A stretch of DNA of 45,153 nucleotides from Candidatus Zipacnadia bacterium (GTDB taxonomy: Bacteria > Armatimonadota > Zipacnadia > Zipacnadales > Zipacnadaceae), in assembly GCA_029821195.1 (NCBI GenBank), contig JALGTU010000004.1:1-45153 (forward strand), given 5' to 3'. Of this stretch, positions 41,698 through 45,153 are shown one piece after another. Every line of letters begins with the position of its first letter. The stretch's first letter is position 1. The position numbers and the translations under genes are program-made. Below the pieces are notes generated by a model that was not told the DNA's origin, ran no database searches, and saw only the letters and a list, made by a program, of their open reading frames with translations.

Positions 41698-42972
41698 TTG
41701 GACGATCCCCTACCTGTAATAGGAGCAGTCGTCATCGTTGTTCTGCTGGGCGGGATATTCTTCGTTTCGCTGGCCGAGGCGGCGCTCGTCGCGGTGCACC
41801 CGATATGGGTGCGCCGCCGGGCCGAGCGAGGGGATCAGTGTGCGCAGATAATCCGCCAGTTGCGCGCCAGCGGCCACTACCTGACCGCGCTTATTGTATC
41901 AATGAACGCCGGGGTCATCATGATCGCGACCATAACGACCGTGATGGCGGAGCATCTTATCCCGGAGCAAGCTACCTCCCAACACGAACTGCTGCATATC
42001 GGGATGATCGCCGCAATCCTGGTGCTGGCTGAGCTGACGCCCAAGACCTATGGGTCGTTGTTCGCTGAGCAGGTCGCGTTGCGGGTGGCACGACCGGTCC
42101 AGCGGCTGACTTACCTGCTGGCACCAGTTACCCAGGTTCTGATGGCGGTGAGCCGCGCGCTGTTCAAGGCAGCCGGCACCGGCCTGGAACAGCGCGCGCA
42201 CCTGATGACGCCGGACCAGATCCGCTCCGCCGCTGAATTAGGAGCAGAAAACGGTCAAGTGACGCTCGAAGAGACCCAAATGCTCGAGAGCGTCATCGAG
42301 CTGACCCACACTACCGCCCGGGAAATAATGGTACCACGGGGGGATATCGTCGCCTTGCCTCTGGCCGCGCGAGTTGACGAGATCGTCTCGACCGCCCTGC
42401 ACAGCGGGCACTCCCGCATACCAGTCTACGAAGAGGACATTGACCAGATAACCGGCATATTCTACGTCCACGACCTGCTGGCTACTCCCGCCGAGAAGTG
42501 GGGGGATTTGCGCTTGCCCCAGATAATGCGCGAGCCGGTGCAAGTACCGGAAACCAAGCGCGTAGACCAGATCCTGCGGATGATGCGCGAGCAGTCCACC
42601 CACATCGCCGTGGTCATTGACGAGTTCGGCAGCACCGCCGGCCTGGTGACTATCGAGGATATTCTCGAGGAACTCGTCGGCGAGATCGAAGACGAACACG
42701 ATTCGCCTGAGCAGGAGATCGAGCTGCTCAGCGCCACCGAGGCGGTGGTGGACGGCAAGGCGCATATTGAGGATATTAACCAGGCGCTGGGCACCGACCT
42801 GCCCGAAGATGACTACGAAACCGTCGCCGGGCTGGTCAGCGCTGTGGCCGGGCATATCCCCGAACCCGGTGACGTGATAACCTGCGGCCCCGTTCAATTC
42901 ATCGTGCAGGAAGGCGACGAACAACAGGTGGAGCGTTTGCAGATAACTACTCGACCCAATAGCGCTTCGTAG
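41698..42972 (+). CDS. CNNM/CBS-domain membrane protein, CorC/HlyC-associated (copy 2)
   Basis: 424 residues with the same architecture as the preceding gene: CNNM helices (VVIVVLLGGIFFVSLAEAALVAVHPIW; AAILVLAELTPKTYGSLFAEQVALR), a CBS pair (MLESVIELTHTTAREIMVPRGDIVALP...SRIPVYEEDIDQITGIFYVHDLL; QSTHIAVVIDEFGSTAGLVTIEDILEELVGEIEDE) and the CorC_HlyC domain ending near DVITCGPVQFIVQ. The two paralogues differ most in the membrane part. Such pairs may form heteromers in the membrane; this is inference. TTG start, 12 bases after GGGAGG, somewhat long. M48 protease follows 33 bases downstream. Confidence 0.9.
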   Translation: MDDPLPVIGAVVIVVLLGGIFFVSLAEAALVAVHPIWVRRRAERGDQCAQIIRQLRASGHYLTALIVSMNAGVIMIATITTVMAEHLIPEQATSQHELLHIGMIAAILVLAELTPKTYGSLFAEQVALRVARPVQRLTYLLAPVTQVLMAVSRALFKAAGTGLEQRAHLMTPDQIRSAAELGAENGQVTLEETQMLESVIELTHTTAREIMVPRGDIVALPLAARVDEIVSTALHSGHSRIPVYEEDIDQITGIFYVHDLLATPAEKWGDLRLPQIMREPVQVPETKRVDQILRMMREQSTHIAVVIDEFGSTAGLVTIEDILEELVGEIEDEHDSPEQEIELLSATEAVVDGKAHIEDINQALGTDLPEDDYETVAGLVSAVAGHIPEPGDVITCGPVQFIVQEGDEQQVERLQITTRPNSAS

Positions 42973-43005
42973 CGAGACTGCTTCGCATAGCAGTAAGGGT
43001 GGTGA

Positions 43006-43977
43006 TTGAACCTGCCTCGACGAGTCGGCAAGCGACGAAAGAAGCAGCAAAAGCAGGAATTCTGGCTTAGGCTGAGCGACTACCAATACCCCGGGGAGAA
43101 GCAGCATTACTGGATATCAGTGGGAGTAGTACTATTGGTGGCTTTCTGGATTGCTGGGCTGGTGTGGTGGCTCGACCGATTCAACACCTGGACCTACCAG
43201 CTCGCCTACATTCCCGGCTGGGTGCTGCTCTCCGCACCGCTGGTCAACTACCTCGCGGCCCGACCGCGACGCCAGCAACTCAAGAAGCTCGGCCACCACG
43301 CCAGGGTCTGGGGCAACAACTACCCCCAATATCACGCCGCGCTTACACGGCTGAGTAAGCTGGCCTGCCTGCGCCGAGTCCCGGAGATGTATATAGTTGA
43401 TGAGGAAGCGCCCTATCTCTACAGCCTGCCCGACCGAGCCGGGACGATCATTGTCACCAAGGCGCTGACCGAAGTGCTCGAGCTCGACGAGTTTGAGACG
43501 CTCGTCGCCCACGAACTGGGGCACATCAAGTCACACCACCTGCGCCTGGAGTTGGCGATGACTTACGTGGATAACGTCAACCCGACGCTCAAGTTCCTCT
43601 TCGGCCCCATCACCATCTGGCGGATGCTAATGGGCTCCTGGCGCGACGTCATCGAGTATACCGCCGACCGCGTAGCCCTGCTCATCACCCAGAAGCCGGT
43701 AGCCCTGATGCGGGCGATCATTAAGTCCGCCGCCGCCGCTGATGAGCAGACCGATCTGACGCAAGAAGAGATTGAGGCGTACCTCCAGCAATCTGGGCAG
43801 GTCGGCACCGACGCGGCCGAGATCGAGCGCTATTTCAAGATCAGCGAGTTCATCAATAATCAGCCCAATATGCACGAACGGCTCGAGGAAATTGGCCGGT
43901 TCCTCATTAGTGAGGAGGGCAAAGCGGCCTTCGAAAAGATAGGGCACATCCTCCAGGAAGTCACCCAGCGAGCGTAG
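43006..43977 (+). CDS. M48-family membrane metalloprotease
   Basis: 323 residues. Two hydrophobic segments (about 38-58 and 66-84) precede a cytosolic or membrane-associated zinc protease domain: FETLVAHELGHIKSHHL (HExxH) and the third ligand/partner region DVIEYTADRVALLI (ExxxAD-like). The N-terminal basic stretch RRVGKRRKKQQKQ suggests a cytoplasmic start. M48 peptidases such as HtpX take part in membrane-protein quality control, which fits a gene placed after two membrane transport proteins. TTG start after AAGGGTGGTGA. Convergent with pheA, 44 bases apart. Confidence 0.9.
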   Translation: MNLPRRVGKRRKKQQKQEFWLRLSDYQYPGEKQHYWISVGVVLLVAFWIAGLVWWLDRFNTWTYQLAYIPGWVLLSAPLVNYLAARPRRQQLKKLGHHARVWGNNYPQYHAALTRLSKLACLRRVPEMYIVDEEAPYLYSLPDRAGTIIVTKALTEVLELDEFETLVAHELGHIKSHHLRLELAMTYVDNVNPTLKFLFGPITIWRMLMGSWRDVIEYTADRVALLITQKPVALMRAIIKSAAAADEQTDLTQEEIEAYLQQSGQVGTDAAEIERYFKISEFINNQPNMHERLEEIGRFLISEEGKAAFEKIGHILQEVTQRA

Positions 43978-44021
43978 TACAGCAGACAACAGCAGATTAC
44001 GGCAGACGACGGACAACGGCG

Positions 44022-45083
44022 CTAGTCCGCCGCCGGGTAGGAGCCCAGGACCTGGAGCAGCGGGCACTGCCCGCCCAGTTCGTCCAGGGCCTGCTGTACG
44101 TTGGGGTCGCTGCGGTGACCCGCGAAGTCCACGAAGAAGACGTACTCCCACAGCCGACCGCGGGCGGGCCGTGATTGTATGAAGGTCATGTTGATGCCGT
44201 GGGCAGCCAGCGGCCCTAGTGCAGTGGCCAGGGCTCCAGCCCGGTGGGCGGTGGTGAAGACGATCGAGGTCTTATCTTCGCCAGTGACCTGTGCATCGCG
44301 GGTTGCGATGACGAAGAAGCGGGTGCGGTTAGCCGGCTCGTCCTCGATGTTGTCCGCGAGAATCTCCAGACCGTATCCCTCCGCCGCCAGCTCGGTGGCA
44401 ATAGCCGCACCGGTGGGGTCCTCCGCAGCCCGCTGGGCAGCCACCGCGGTGCTGGCGACATTCTCCACCTGGACGCCGGGCAGATTCTGACGCAGCCACT
44501 CGCGGCTCTGAGCCAGCGGCTGCGGATGACTGTAGAGCGTGGCGACTTCCTCCAGCCGACAGTTTCCCACGACAAACAAGTGCACGGGCACGTATAGCTC
44601 GCTGCTGATCAGCAGATGACTGTCCAGGAAGCAGTCCAGGGTTTCGGGAACAACGCCGCCAGTGGAGTTCTCGATCGGCACTACGCCGAAGTCGGCCTGC
44701 TCCTTCTGGACAGCGCGGAAGACGTCGTTTATACTGGTAGCCGGGAGGAGCACCGCGTTACGGCCGAACTGCTCGCGGGTGGCCAGGTGAGTGAAGGTAA
44801 ACTCGGGGCCCAGGTAGGCGACCTTCACTGGCTGTTGGATGCTGCGGCAGGCGGCCAATATTTCCCGGTAGATGTGGCCCAGTGCCTCCGCAGAAAGCGG
44901 ACCGGCGTCGAATTCAGCCAGCCGGCGCAATATCTGAGCCTCCCGGGCAGCATCGTAGACCGCGGCGTCCTTGTCCCGCTTGCTGCGGCCAATTTGTGCC
45001 GCCAGCTCGGCCCGTTGCCCAAGCAGGCTGACCAGCTCTTCGTCTAACTGGTCAATCTTGCGGCGTAGCTCGTCCAAGTTCAT
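44022..45083 (-). CDS. pheA: Bifunctional chorismate mutase / prephenate dehydratase (P-protein)
   Basis: 353 residues with three modules. AroQ chorismate mutase at about 1-85 (MNLDELRRKIDQLDEELVSLLGQRAELAAQIGRSK; note Arg, Lys and Glu positions). Prephenate dehydratase at about 88-265 (VAYLGPEFTFTHLAT, VVPIENSTGGVV, LYSHPQPLAQSREWL and the TRF motif in NRTRFFVIA). ACT regulatory domain at about 275-353 (GALATALGPLAAHGINMTFIQSRPARGRLWEYVFFVDF), where the ESRP-like and GAL segments bind phenylalanine for feedback control. It converts chorismate to phenylpyruvate. ATG with GAGGA nine bases upstream. No neighbouring aromatic-synthesis gene. Confidence 0.96.
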   Translation of the reverse strand: MNLDELRRKIDQLDEELVSLLGQRAELAAQIGRSKRDKDAAVYDAAREAQILRRLAEFDAGPLSAEALGHIYREILAACRSIQQPVKVAYLGPEFTFTHLATREQFGRNAVLLPATSINDVFRAVQKEQADFGVVPIENSTGGVVPETLDCFLDSHLLISSELYVPVHLFVVGNCRLEEVATLYSHPQPLAQSREWLRQNLPGVQVENVASTAVAAQRAAEDPTGAAIATELAAEGYGLEILADNIEDEPANRTRFFVIATRDAQVTGEDKTSIVFTTAHRAGALATALGPLAAHGINMTFIQSRPARGRLWEYVFFVDFAGHRSDPNVQQALDELGGQCPLLQVLGSYPAAD

Positions 45084-45153
45084 CGGTGCTAGTCCTCATA
45101 GTCCAGCATCTGTGCGGATAGTTGCTGCCAGTTATGTTAGCACAAGGGCGCTG

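Noticed and set aside
1-45153. tRNA, rRNA, CRISPR, phage or plasmid genes
   Set aside because: Gaps were read on both strands; no cloverleaf with a TTCGAAT-like arm, no rRNA-like segment, no regularly spaced repeats and no integrase, capsid or replication gene was recognised. A covariance-model search could still find a divergent small RNA.

Overview
The window is ordinary bacterial chromosome, GC-rich with compact operons. I see no plasmid, prophage, CRISPR array, rRNA or tRNA. The best taxonomic clue is six secreted prepilin-like proteins with the N-terminal signature [28 protein letters not shown] or close to it. The 'ILFPVFARA(R/K)' form and the C-terminal 'N-G-(M/L)-N-x-x-F-x-D-G-H-A' box are typical of Armatimonadota and related environmental lineages. 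Secreted sugar-active proteins and Gfo/Idh/MocA dehydrogenases also fit a plant-polysaccharide-degrading member of that phylum. This assignment is inference; no marker gene was compared.

Layout. 1-3 kb (minus): start of a secreted protein running off the left edge, a pseudopilin, a secreted 5'-nucleotidase C-terminal-domain protein, and prfB with a classic +1 programmed frameshift that the ORF track misses. 3-10.5 kb (minus): a six-gene operon behind one good extended -10 promoter. It encodes two membrane-anchored HEAT-repeat proteins (one very large), a HEAT lipoprotein, a secreted PHP-like protein whose metal ligands are largely lost, a GNAT acetyltransferase and a secreted thioredoxin-fold/TPR protein. 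10.5-13.6 kb (minus): Nif3-like protein, an intact PHP phosphoesterase and a DMT transporter. 13.6-16.9 kb (plus): Gfo/Idh/MocA dehydrogenase, xylose-isomerase-like TIM barrel and an rRNA pseudouridine synthase, bracketed by two inverted copies of a ~220-bp MITE-like element inserted at stop codons. 16.9-22.8 kb: a GH78-like alpha-L-rhamnosidase (minus), divergent leuS and a ComEA-like protein. 22.8-26.8 kb (plus): a tandemly duplicated two-gene pseudopilin cassette, each copy with its own TTGACA promoter, similar leader and the same terminator. 26.8-30.9 kb: SDR epimerase and GmhB (minus), then thiD, an RsmC-like methyltransferase and a nitroreductase (plus). 30.9-33.2 kb (minus): a tandem pair of secreted TIM-barrel-like proteins. 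33.4-37.4 kb: dihydrolipoyl dehydrogenase (minus), then a secreted two-domain DUF6250-like protein overlapping a second Gfo/Idh/MocA dehydrogenase. 37.4-40.1 kb: an FmdE-like lipoprotein candidate and a sixth pseudopilin (minus) with an 11-bp dyad over its promoter, divergent from a PilT ATPase. 40.3-45.1 kb: two CNNM/CBS (CorC-HlyC type) membrane proteins, an M48 protease and, convergent, a bifunctional chorismate mutase-prephenate dehydratase.

How the genes fit together. One theme is uptake and breakdown of plant sugars (rhamnosidase, TIM-barrel pair, DUF6250-like protein, Gfo/Idh dehydrogenases, sugar isomerase, transporter). A second is surface pseudopili (six pseudopilins plus PilT). A third is the HEAT/PHP/Trx-TPR operon, which looks like an uncharacterised envelope-associated assembly and is my best candidate for a new system. 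Gaps between operons carry families of short perfect hairpins with compensatory changes. All functional statements rest on recognising motifs by eye; no database was searched.
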